Assembly (NCBI GenBank): GCA_016932415.1
Contig: JAFGCX010000010.1
Coordinates: 1-64,000 of the forward strand
From: Candidatus Krumholzibacteriota bacterium
Lineage (GTDB): Bacteria; Krumholzibacteriota; Krumholzibacteriia; Krumholzibacteriales; Krumholzibacteriaceae
DNA: 64,000 nt
Direction: 5' to 3'
Part shown: positions 1 through 8,004 of the stretch, in pieces
How the letters are laid out: every line of letters begins with the position of its first letter
Position numbering within the stretch: position 1 is the stretch's first letter
Program-made: the position numbers and the translations under genes
The notes under the pieces: generated by a model
Told to the model about the DNA's origin: nothing
Databases searched by the model: none
The model's input: the letters and a program-made list of their open reading frames with translations, nothing else

Positions 1-60
1 AAGGATGGATTAGAAGCTAAAGCAGCTTAAAAGAGGTGACCGTGGATGCAGAGAAAAATC

Positions 61-687
61 TCATACACAACATTTGACAGTATCTCCGGGAAGGCACGCC
101 ATGGCCGGAGCTTTCCAGTTTTTACTGAAGCCGCCCCTTTCAAGGAGCCATATGAAAAGGACAGGGATCATGACCAGGGTAAGTTCGCCTGAAAAGGATC
201 CGGCCAGGAGGACGGCCCCCAGCGAGATCCATCTTTTCCTGTACATCAGCAGGATCCCGGCTGTCAGGCAGACAAGTGAGATAAGGTCCTTGACCTGGAA
301 AAAATTCCACGCAGTCATTCCAAAGAAATGTTTGCTGAATATGAAAAGGATCGAGGAAACGACTGCCGTCTTCCGTCCGATCCCAAGAAAGACGAGCAGA
401 TTGTAGAAGGTCAGCACAAGCAGAATAGATAGAAAGATAGTAAGGGACTTGAATCCGGTAATATCGTTTTCCGCGAGCCCGGCAAGCCATGGCCCGAGAA
501 TCCGGTTGCCCCAGGGGCTTGGGATCGATTCTGCCAGCGATGGAGAGGCTGCCGCCATTTCCCGATAGTACTTGAGGTCCATGCCGGAGAATGGCGCTGA
601 CTTGTAGTCGATCTCGCCGTAAAAAAAAATGGCGAGAGCGGTGACCGCCAGCAGGATCAGGATTTCTTTTTTAATACTAAAAAACAT
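61..687 (-). CDS. Hypothetical multi-pass membrane protein, probably truncated
   Basis: A 208-residue hydrophobic protein with an N-terminal membrane segment (about residues 8-24), a polar stretch with SPWGNRILGPWLAG, then several more membrane segments. The overall look, a short extracytoplasmic loop followed by closely packed helices, resembles the N-terminal half of polytopic glycosyltransferase-like (PMT/DUF2029) proteins. Those usually run to 350 residues or more, so this copy may be truncated. The last residues (GDTVKCCV) are hydrophilic and do not look like a natural end. No catalytic motif can be named. ATG start; no good ribosome binding site seen. Confidence 0.5.
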   Translation of the reverse strand: MFFSIKKEILILLAVTALAIFFYGEIDYKSAPFSGMDLKYYREMAAASPSLAESIPSPWGNRILGPWLAGLAENDITGFKSLTIFLSILLVLTFYNLLVFLGIGRKTAVVSSILFIFSKHFFGMTAWNFFQVKDLISLVCLTAGILLMYRKRWISLGAVLLAGSFSGELTLVMIPVLFIWLLERGGFSKNWKAPAMACLPGDTVKCCV

Positions 688-1075
688 GACCTATCACCGC
701 GATATCTGACAGTCTGTATCCACGTGACCTTTGAAACTACGGCGTATTGTACTCATTTTTCAATAGTCCCACAAGCATATAGACTCCTGCCTCCAATTCT
801 GGACCAGACTCAGCCGCAACTTGTCAGGATTTCCGGGTCGTTCGATCTCTTGGGGGTCGTGCCGCAGAAATGGTCATCATGAAAACAGCTTGAGGCAAAA
901 GTGATATATTTAGCGCTATTATTTTATCTCCCATTTTTGCTAGGATTATCAGACAGGAACCCTCCGGCTAAAAAATGTCTTATCGATCAGCCGGAGCTTG
1001 GTTAAGTCAATTATGGGCGCCTGGTCGTATTTTTCATTGGGTGGAGAGCGATCTCGCGCTGACCGTCAGGAGTTG
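688..1075. other. Intergenic region with a strong inverted repeat
   Basis: About 390 bases between divergent genes with no convincing reading frame. The right end holds a perfect 8-bp inverted repeat, CTCCGGCT at 962-969 and AGCCGGAG at 989-996, with a 19-base loop. It lies just upstream of the possible starts of the CPBP-family gene. No clear promoter hexamers were found. Confidence 0.5.
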
Positions 1076-1702
1076 ATGCGCGGATTATTCATGAATGAGA
1101 CAAAGAGGATGAAGGCCTTTCTGATCGAAGAGCGCCTGAGTGTCACCGTCTTGTCCTTTACGACCCTGTTTCTGATCTCGAGCCGTTTCCTTCCAACCTC
1201 GCCGGAGATACCCGGCACTTTATCATACTACGTGATCCTGCCTCTGCTCGTGATCATCCTGATCCTCCGCAAAAATCCCCTTGATTTCGGCCTTCGAATC
1301 GGCCTGTGGAGGATATGGCTGCCACATGTCGCAATCGCCTGCGCTCTGGCAGTCCTCCTGGCTGTTACGGCGTCAAGGATCCCGGCATTCCGGGGATTTT
1401 ACGGAGGGACGAGGGGGCCGGCGATCAGCCGGATCGCGCTTGTCATGATCGATCTGCTCGCCGTTGAATTCATGTTCCGGGGTTTCATCCTCTTCGGCTT
1501 AAAGGAGAGATTCGGCGGGGGAGCGGTTCTTGTACAGATGATGCCTTTCGCGCTGCTCCATCTCCACAAGCCGGGACTGGAAGCAGCTGGCTGTGTTCTT
1601 TCGGGGATTTATTTCGGATACCTCGCCTGGCGCACCGGCTCGTTATGGCCGGTATATATCATCCACTGTTTTGCCGCCCTGACCATCGTATTACTCACTT
1701 AA
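1076..1702 (+). CDS. CPBP-family intramembrane protease homologue
   Basis: Polytopic membrane protein of the CPBP (CAAX protease/bacteriocin-processing, ABI) family. Its signature blocks are EFMFRGF, FALLHLHKPG and, near the C-terminus, WPVYIIHC. The family's first motif is normally EExxxR; here the first Glu is replaced by Val (VEFMFRG). The His of FxxxH is kept, and the final HxxxN-like motif reads HCFAA. It may belong to a divergent or catalytically weak subgroup. The start is uncertain: the frame is open from TTG 998, with ATGs at 1013, 1076 and 1091. I chose 1076, just after AGGAG at 1068-1072 although the spacing is short. ATG 1091 is equally possible. Confidence 0.75.
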   Translation: MRGLFMNETKRMKAFLIEERLSVTVLSFTTLFLISSRFLPTSPEIPGTLSYYVILPLLVIILILRKNPLDFGLRIGLWRIWLPHVAIACALAVLLAVTASRIPAFRGFYGGTRGPAISRIALVMIDLLAVEFMFRGFILFGLKERFGGGAVLVQMMPFALLHLHKPGLEAAGCVLSGIYFGYLAWRTGSLWPVYIIHCFAALTIVLLT

Positions 1703-1796
1703 TGGTCGGCGCGATCACATCGGGACGGCCGTTTCATTGACAAGCTTACACCCACAGAGTATTCTCTGAGAAATTCAACAGGAAAGGCAATATTAC

Positions 1797-3281
1797 ATGA
1801 ATGATACAGACATGAATTCAAACGAGCACCGTAAGATATTACAGGATATCGCCCGGCGGGCGATGATAGACCGCGGCCTACTGCCCGACTTTTCGCCTGA
1901 AGCGCTTGCCCAGCTCGACGGGATCAAGGTTCCCGCAACTGCTGCTAGGACGGCTGTTCGCGATCTCACCGGTCTGTTATGGTCATCGATAGATAATGAT
2001 GATTCTCTGGACCTCGACCAGCTGACCGTTGCCGAGGTCATGGCGGGAGACGATATCAGGATCTTCGTAGCGATCGCCGACGTGGATTCTGTTGTCAGGA
2101 AAGGATCGGCGATCGACAGCCACGCCCGAAGCAATACGACCTCGGTCTATACGCCGGCCGTGATATTTCCGATGCTTCCCGAGAAGCTCTCTACCGATAT
2201 CACTTCGCTCAACTACGATTCCGACCGTCTGGCTATAGTCGTCGAGATATTGATCGGCAATGACGGAGCGGTTAAAGACTCGGATATCTATCCATCTCTT
2301 GTGCGTAATAAGGCGAAGCTGGCATACAACAGTATTGCCGCCTGGCTCGAGGGGAAGGAAGATGCGCCCGAAGCTGTTGCCGCGGTCGACGGGCTAGATG
2401 AGAATCTGCGCTCGCAGGACCGGGCCGCGCGGCGCATGAGGGAACTGCGGCACTCTCAGGGGGCGCTAAGTTTCGAGACAATAAATTCGAGACCTGTTTT
2501 CGCGGGCGAAAAGCTTAGTGATTTCGGAGTGGAGCATAAGAACGCAGCGACTAGTATCATAGAAGATTTCATGATCGCGGCCAACGGGATTACCGCCAGA
2601 TATCTCGCTTCCAGAGGATTTCCCTCGATCCGCCGCGTGGTCCGTGAACCTAAACGATGGGACCGGATAGTGATGCTCGCGGCAGATCATAAATACGATC
2701 TGCCTCGCGACCCGGACGCGAAAGCGCTGGACAGGTTTCTCCTGAAGGAGAAGGCTGCCGACCCTCTTCGATTCCCCGACCTTTCCCTTGCCATCATCAA
2801 ACTGATGGGGCCGGGAGAATACGTCGCCGAACTTCCAGGTGGCAAGTCTCCGGGGCATTTTGGCCTTGCCGTCAAAGCCTACGCGCATTCAACAGCGCCT
2901 AACCGCCGCTATCCCGACCTGATCACCCAGCGACTTTTAAAGGCGGCGCTCTCCGGCGATACGACTCCCTATAGCGTGGACGAAATTGATGCTCTGGCGA
3001 AACACTGCAGCGAAAAAGAGAATGAGGCCGAAAAGGTAGAGAGGCTCGTCAACAAATCGGCGGCGGCGCTTCTCCTCAAGCCCAGGATCCACGAGAAATT
3101 CGAAGCGCTCGTGACGGGGGCTTCGGAGAAGGGAACATGGGTAAGGCTTCTCAAGATACCGGTCGAGGGAAAGCTCATCAGCGGTTCAAGCGGACTGGAT
3201 GTCGGCTCGCGTGTACGTGTAGAGCTCACCGGTGTGGACGTAGAGAGAGGTTTCATCGATTTCGCGAGGGTTGGCAGATGA
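1797..3281 (+). CDS. RNB-domain exoribonuclease (RNase II/R superfamily)
   Basis: A 494-residue RNB-fold 3'-5' exoribonuclease. The metal site is SIDNDDSLDLDQLT (about residues 64-77), aligning D66, D72 and D74 with E. coli RNase II D201, D207 and D209; the fourth acidic residue is Gln75 here. The RNA-binding signature near the end of the catalytic domain is YAHSTAPNRRYPDL, like the family's YAHFTSPIRRYPDL. A C-terminal beta-rich stretch of about 60 residues looks like an S1-type domain. No N-terminal cold-shock domains are present, so it is shorter than E. coli RNase II (about 640 residues). Probably a variant RNB subfamily that degrades or trims RNA. Confidence 0.85.
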   Translation: MNDTDMNSNEHRKILQDIARRAMIDRGLLPDFSPEALAQLDGIKVPATAARTAVRDLTGLLWSSIDNDDSLDLDQLTVAEVMAGDDIRIFVAIADVDSVVRKGSAIDSHARSNTTSVYTPAVIFPMLPEKLSTDITSLNYDSDRLAIVVEILIGNDGAVKDSDIYPSLVRNKAKLAYNSIAAWLEGKEDAPEAVAAVDGLDENLRSQDRAARRMRELRHSQGALSFETINSRPVFAGEKLSDFGVEHKNAATSIIEDFMIAANGITARYLASRGFPSIRRVVREPKRWDRIVMLAADHKYDLPRDPDAKALDRFLLKEKAADPLRFPDLSLAIIKLMGPGEYVAELPGGKSPGHFGLAVKAYAHSTAPNRRYPDLITQRLLKAALSGDTTPYSVDEIDALAKHCSEKENEAEKVERLVNKSAAALLLKPRIHEKFEALVTGASEKGTWVRLLKIPVEGKLISGSSGLDVGSRVRVELTGVDVERGFIDFARVGR

Positions 3282-3368
3282 AGGAGAAAAGATGTCCTTC
3301 CTGAAAATTTCAAAAGTACAGGCATGTCACACGGGCATTACTATCGGCAGATGGGTTGCCGCCGTAAT

Positions 3369-5003
3369 TTATTCAGCGCTCAAGCTCACATATTGCGTGC
3401 TGAGCGTGCGCGACCATACCCAGCTTCGCGCGTCGTACCCCGGGGCTGTTATGTACTGCTTCTCCTCGCGGATCAGTACGATCATCAGCTGGTAGGCCAT
3501 AGGCGAAATGGGGGCGAGGTCGTCAGAAGTGAAGGTATATTCCCCGTCATCCTCGGTCCTGATATAGACGCCCGTCGAATCGGCGTTGAGATCCATGATC
3601 GTGATATCTATCGTTCCGCTGCAGAAGGTGTGCCACTCCAGGTCGAAGCCGTCCATCGAGACCGTGGCGAACGGCTCGGGGCTGGTGATATACGGCTGGC
3701 AGGTCTGAAGGGCGATCGGGAATGTGGTAAGGTCCGGGACCCCGTCGCCCGCGGTCACCGTGAATGTATAAAGACCGCCCGGATTGAGGAAGTATCCGGC
3801 AATGTAGTCCGAATAGGCGTACTGATCGGAGAAAGACTGCCATACCAGGTCGAAGGAATTGCACGAGACAGCGCCCGGCCGCAGCGGGTATATCGGCCCG
3901 TCGGGGGCGTAGACGCTGTCGAAACGGGCCTGGATATAATCATTCCTTATGACGCCGCTGCTATATGTTATATTACGCCAGAGCCTCATTGCGGCAAAGA
4001 CCTGGGGTGAGCCGTCTCCCGTCGTGAAAGACCATATCGGGCCGGGCGTCGTCTGGTAGTGATCGTCTGTCGCCGATACCTGCCACTCGTATTCGGTCAA
4101 GGGGTCGAGGCCGGTTACCTCAAGGGAACTCTCGGCCAGGTCCGAGCCGATGACGGTGAGAGTCCCGCCGGCAAGACCCATCGCCACGTCATAGGTGATC
4201 GGGTCGTCTTCCGGATCGCTGCAGCCCCAGTCGAGAGCCACGTCGAGCGGCACGGTGGTCGCGTCGTCGTCGGGGAAAAGAACCCATGGCTCTACGGGAG
4301 GCCTGTTGAGCGCTGTCATCGTCTTGAAGACCCACCAGGGCCCGGGAGTGGAACCTCCCTGATCGTCATGAGCGACTACTTTCCAGTAATATCTCCGGTC
4401 CGGCTCGAGGTCATCGGGGTCGAACGGCGGCCCCGCGATCCCGTCCGCGACAAGGGTGCTGTCACCGTACAGGTCCTTGAACCAGAGGTCATATGTAAGG
4501 GGATCGTCATCGAAGTCATAGCAGTCCCAGTCCAGCGTCGCGATCAGGAACACGCCTGTGGAGCCGTCCTCCGGATCGGGGTCGAACGGAGCCACGGGTG
4601 GATTGTTGAATCCGGATCCGGTCGTGAACTGCCACCACAGGCCTATCGATGCATCGTCATGCTGGTCGATGGCATAGATCATCCATTCGTACTCGGTGTC
4701 TTCCTCGAGTGTCAGGGGGCAGACGTAGAACGAGTCATAGACGGCGACTTCATCCAGGATCATGGCATCGTCACCAGGCCCTGAGCGCAGATAGATAAGA
4801 TAGTGGTTCACACCCTGATCGGCATACCTGTAGTGGTTCCAGATGAAAGTAGGGTTCCGGCTCTGCCCCGTGCTGTTATCCGGGGGGTAGATGTAGGTCG
4901 GTGGGGGGGCGTCATTCGGTATCGTATTGTGGCGCGTCGTACTGCAAAAGGCGAAACTGATGGCAAGAGCGGCAAAGAGCAGGATTCTGATAATCTGTCT
5001 CAC
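3369..5003 (-). CDS. Lipoprotein with fibronectin type III-like repeats
   Basis: A 544-residue exported protein. The N-terminus is a lipoprotein signal with lipobox-like AISFAFC, so it is probably anchored to a membrane. Three repeats of about 95 residues follow, each opening with a PPDxSTG-like segment and closing with WWQFTTG, WWVFKTM or IWSFTTG, typical of FNIII-like domains. They contain repeated Asp-rich YDFDDDPLTYDL and SDPEDDPITYDV stretches. The C-terminal 200 residues are a different domain I do not recognise. GTG start preceded by GGAGGG at 8 bases. It converges on the RNB gene. Likely a surface adhesion or scaffold protein; no enzyme motif seen. Confidence 0.8.
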   Translation of the reverse strand: MRQIIRILLFAALAISFAFCSTTRHNTIPNDAPPPTYIYPPDNSTGQSRNPTFIWNHYRYADQGVNHYLIYLRSGPGDDAMILDEVAVYDSFYVCPLTLEEDTEYEWMIYAIDQHDDASIGLWWQFTTGSGFNNPPVAPFDPDPEDGSTGVFLIATLDWDCYDFDDDPLTYDLWFKDLYGDSTLVADGIAGPPFDPDDLEPDRRYYWKVVAHDDQGGSTPGPWWVFKTMTALNRPPVEPWVLFPDDDATTVPLDVALDWGCSDPEDDPITYDVAMGLAGGTLTVIGSDLAESSLEVTGLDPLTEYEWQVSATDDHYQTTPGPIWSFTTGDGSPQVFAAMRLWRNITYSSGVIRNDYIQARFDSVYAPDGPIYPLRPGAVSCNSFDLVWQSFSDQYAYSDYIAGYFLNPGGLYTFTVTAGDGVPDLTTFPIALQTCQPYITSPEPFATVSMDGFDLEWHTFCSGTIDITIMDLNADSTGVYIRTEDDGEYTFTSDDLAPISPMAYQLMIVLIREEKQYITAPGYDARSWVWSRTLSTQYVSLSAE

Positions 5004-5254
5004 TTTTATCCCTCCACAGTCAGGGGACGTTCAATATTTAGCAGTTAAAGGAATTAATCATGTAAATGCTATCAATATTGAATAATATTGTCAATCAGCG
5101 AGGAGTTATTTCTGTCTACCCAGTATATATTTATAAACTGACCTCATTCTGAAAACAGGCCCGGATAGAAAGTTATTATATTACCGGGGCAGATAGATTA
5201 TACTTTTCACATGGTTGCGGCAAATCTCCTGCTTAAAAGCGGAAAGGAAACGTC

Positions 5255-5851
5255 ATGTTTAGAAAATCTATTCTGTTTGCCTGCGCGGTTTTCATAAGCA
5301 TCGTCTTTTCGGGATGCTTCATTCAGTCTCTCAATCATTTTTACACCGACGACTCGGTGATAGATCTTCCTTCCGTCAGGGGACAGTGGAAACTGGTCGC
5401 CGCGGGGGATGAGGATGTATCGGGGAAATACACTGAACCATGGATATTCACAGAAGAAGCGATAGAAACATTCGAGGAAGGCGTCCAATCGAGATTGGCG
5501 GCGACATATTTCTCAGTCGATGGCGTTGTTTTTGTCGATCTGTCGGCGGGCGAACCGTCCGAAGGCAAGGGGATCAACGAGTGGTGGCTCGTGCACGTCA
5601 TGCCTGTACATTCGGTCTGCAGGGTCGAACTTGAGGGAAAGAAGCTTTCCCTGACTCCACTGAACGGGGAATGGGTAGGCAAGTTGATTGAGAGCGGGAA
5701 GTCATCGCTCTCCGGCGTCTCCAGGGCCGATGATGGAGAGGAACTCCTTCTGACAGCTTCTCCGGCAGAACTGTTTGTCTTTCTTAAGGAATACAAGGAT
5801 GAACCGGAAGCCTTTCCTGAAGAGAACCGCCATCTTTTCGTAAAGGAATAG
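5255..5851 (+). CDS. Hypothetical lipoprotein
   Basis: A 198-residue protein with a clear lipoprotein signal peptide (hydrophobic residues 5-19, lipobox VFSGC). The mature part starts IQSLNHFYTDD and continues GQWKLV, with pairs of Trp and many Glu/Asp. This layout is common in small outer-membrane lipoproteins of unknown role. Good ribosome binding site (GGAAAGG) before the ATG. It lies 42 bases upstream of the peroxiredoxin gene and may be co-transcribed with it. Function unknown. Confidence 0.75.
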   Translation: MFRKSILFACAVFISIVFSGCFIQSLNHFYTDDSVIDLPSVRGQWKLVAAGDEDVSGKYTEPWIFTEEAIETFEEGVQSRLAATYFSVDGVVFVDLSAGEPSEGKGINEWWLVHVMPVHSVCRVELEGKKLSLTPLNGEWVGKLIESGKSSLSGVSRADDGEELLLTASPAELFVFLKEYKDEPEAFPEENRHLFVKE

Positions 5852-5893
5852 AATTTTCCCTGTCGATGACGGGGATCAGGCAGAGGAGATGAA

Positions 5894-6364
5894 ATGGACT
5901 TGAAAGAAGGGCAGAAGGCTCCGGCATTCAGCCTGCCGGACCAGAACGGGGATACCCGCAAGCTTGCAGACTACAGCGGCCAGTGGATCCTCCTTTATTT
6001 TTATCCTAAAGACGACACTTCCGGGTGCACGAAGGAAGCGTGCGCGATAAGGGACGACTTTCCCCGATTTGAGAAACTCAGGATCAAAGTGCTCGGTGTC
6101 AGCAAGGATTCGGTGGCGAGCCATCTTAAGTTCGCTCAAAAATACGAGCTTCCATTTACGCTTCTTTCAGATGAAAGACTCGATATGCTCAAGAAGTACG
6201 GAGTCTGGCAGAAGAAAAAGATGGCCGGCAGAGAATATATGGGAATAGTGCGGATGTCCTTTCTGATAGATCCTGCCGGGAAGATAGCGAAAGTATACCG
6301 AAAGGTGAAACCCGCAGAGCATGCGGGAGAGGTGCTGGAGGATCTAAAAAGACTTGCCCGGTGA
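5894..6364 (+). CDS. bcp: Thioredoxin-dependent peroxiredoxin, Bcp/PrxQ type
   Basis: A 156-residue thiol peroxidase of the AhpC/TSA superfamily that reduces hydroperoxides at the expense of thioredoxin. The active site is DDTSGCTKEAC, with peroxidatic Cys45 and resolving Cys50 in the CxxxxC arrangement of Bcp/PrxQ. The preceding FYPKDDTSGC and the following GVSKDSVASHLKFAQKY are standard for the family, and the length is normal. ATG 5894 follows GAGGAG closely. Both active-site cysteines are ordinary Cys codons. Confidence 0.95.
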   Translation: MDLKEGQKAPAFSLPDQNGDTRKLADYSGQWILLYFYPKDDTSGCTKEACAIRDDFPRFEKLRIKVLGVSKDSVASHLKFAQKYELPFTLLSDERLDMLKKYGVWQKKKMAGREYMGIVRMSFLIDPAGKIAKVYRKVKPAEHAGEVLEDLKRLAR

Positions 6365-6412
6365 TCCCGGGACTCCTGCCCGCTGCCGACGGTGAAGGTG
6401 GAGAGAGATCAT

Positions 6413-7789
6413 TTATGAGAATCTGCGGGAGACGTCATCTACATACTCCCCGTATAACTTCCGGCTGAGCAGGATATTTCCCCTGTACGACAGATTACCC
6501 ATTATGCTGATCCATGGTTTCCGGCGGTGCCAGACATTGTCCCAGACCCTTAGAAAGATGCGGGGCAGGCTGTAGAAGGTCCGCGTGCAGACTTCCATTT
6601 CCCGGAGGATGCTGTCGAGCGAAAAATTTTTATACCTGGCCACGGGGAATGTCAATGTGTAGTATTTCCAGTCCTCCGGGAAGTTGTCGAGCACGATTCG
6701 ACCCTCGGACTCCATCTCATCCCATAAGCGCGTTCCCGGAAGGGGGGTAAGAAACAGGGCACTGATACTGTCCACGCCGTACCGGCTTGCCGAGTCTGCT
6801 ACATATCTGCCGATACCTGGTTCGTCGACGTTAAGGCCGATGATAAAAGAGCCGACGACGAGGATGTTATGTCTGTGTATCCGTTTTACCGATTCGTGAA
6901 AGTCGCGGTTATTGAGAAGATTGAATTTCTTGCCGACCTCGATCAGGCCTTCCGGCTTGACCGATTCGAATCCGATAAAGACTCCGCTGCACCCCGCCCT
7001 CGCGGCGAGATCGAGGAGTTCTTCGTCATCAGCGAAGTTGATCGTAGTCTGGGCGATCCATTCCTTCTTCAGGCCGGCATCTATCATCGCGCGGAAAAGT
7101 TCCTTCGCCCGGGCGATATGCTCCGGGCGTGTGCCGATGATATTATCATCGACTACGAGTACTCGTTTTTCCTTGATCTTTCCGAATTCGCGAACCACAT
7201 CGTCAACGGGCCTCAGGCGATAATGAACGCCGTTGAATGCCGAGACGCTGCAGAAACTGCAGTTGAGCGGGCAGCCGCGTGTCGTCTGGATCGATCCGAA
7301 CGCGTATCCTGAATCGAATATGCCATGGTCGGCAACAGGTATATCTTTTGGAGCGGCAAGGCCGCCGTCATAGCGGCGCTTCAGCCTGCCTTCTTTCGCG
7401 TCTTCGAGGACCTCACCCCAGATGCTTTCAGCTTCTCCCGTTACGACAGAATTGACCTGCTCCATCGCTTCTTCCAGACACATCGTCACGTGGATCCCGC
7501 CGATCACTACTGGAACACCGGCTTTTTCGAAGTAAGACGCGACGGCATAGGCGCGATTGGCCTGGGAAGTAAAGGCTGTGACAGCGACAAGGTCGGGGCG
7601 AGGCATCGATTGATAGTCGGGTATCCCGAAGTTTTCATCGATTACGGTTATTTCCCATTCAGGCGGCGTCATTCCCGCGAGGACCATCAGGCTGAGAGGT
7701 TTCCAGACGCGATAGCGGTTCCAACGGCTCTCTTTGATCTTTACCATGCTTACGTAAGGATTCGAAGGATTGATCATGAGAAGGCGCAT
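6413..7789 (-). CDS. B12-binding-domain radical SAM protein
   Basis: A 458-residue radical SAM enzyme with an N-terminal cobalamin-binding-like Rossmann domain (residues 1-135, with VIDENFG and VVIGGIHVTMC). The radical SAM core follows, with the cluster motif CPLNCSFC (Cys173, Cys177, Cys180) preceded by QTTRG. After the TIM barrel (FIGFESVKPEGL, GSFIIGLNVDEPG) there is a C-terminal extension with LFLTPLPGTRLWDEM, typical of the hopanoid/lipid and methylthio-like B12 radical SAM branch. Substrate not predictable. It ends convergently to bcp and has no partner genes. Confidence 0.85.
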   Translation of the reverse strand: MRLLMINPSNPYVSMVKIKESRWNRYRVWKPLSLMVLAGMTPPEWEITVIDENFGIPDYQSMPRPDLVAVTAFTSQANRAYAVASYFEKAGVPVVIGGIHVTMCLEEAMEQVNSVVTGEAESIWGEVLEDAKEGRLKRRYDGGLAAPKDIPVADHGIFDSGYAFGSIQTTRGCPLNCSFCSVSAFNGVHYRLRPVDDVVREFGKIKEKRVLVVDDNIIGTRPEHIARAKELFRAMIDAGLKKEWIAQTTINFADDEELLDLAARAGCSGVFIGFESVKPEGLIEVGKKFNLLNNRDFHESVKRIHRHNILVVGSFIIGLNVDEPGIGRYVADSASRYGVDSISALFLTPLPGTRLWDEMESEGRIVLDNFPEDWKYYTLTFPVARYKNFSLDSILREMEVCTRTFYSLPRIFLRVWDNVWHRRKPWISIMGNLSYRGNILLSRKLYGEYVDDVSRRFS

Positions 7790-8004
7790 TGCTTAGAGGC
7801 TCCATGCAGAAAGAGGCGTTCTGATTATCATGCTATTTAAAAAACAGAATATACCGTTAATAATAATTATTTCCAATAATTTTTTATGCTGCAGCCCGGT
7901 CTGTTCAGGATATCAGGGATCTTGTCGCAGCGCGGGAGCCGTGATCGATTGAGCTTGATTGGACTTGAAAAACGGTCAGCCCAAACCGCGGCGGGCCTTA
8001 GTCT

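Noticed and set aside
3324-4784. Long plus-strand frames opposite the fibronectin-repeat gene (for example 4059-4784)
   Set aside because: They are antisense to a clearly coding frame with lipobox and FNIII-like repeats, and their translations are Arg/Val-rich without any recognisable domain.
5894-6364. Selenocysteine version of the Bcp peroxiredoxin
   Set aside because: Both active-site positions (45 and 50) are ordinary Cys codons and the frame is uninterrupted.
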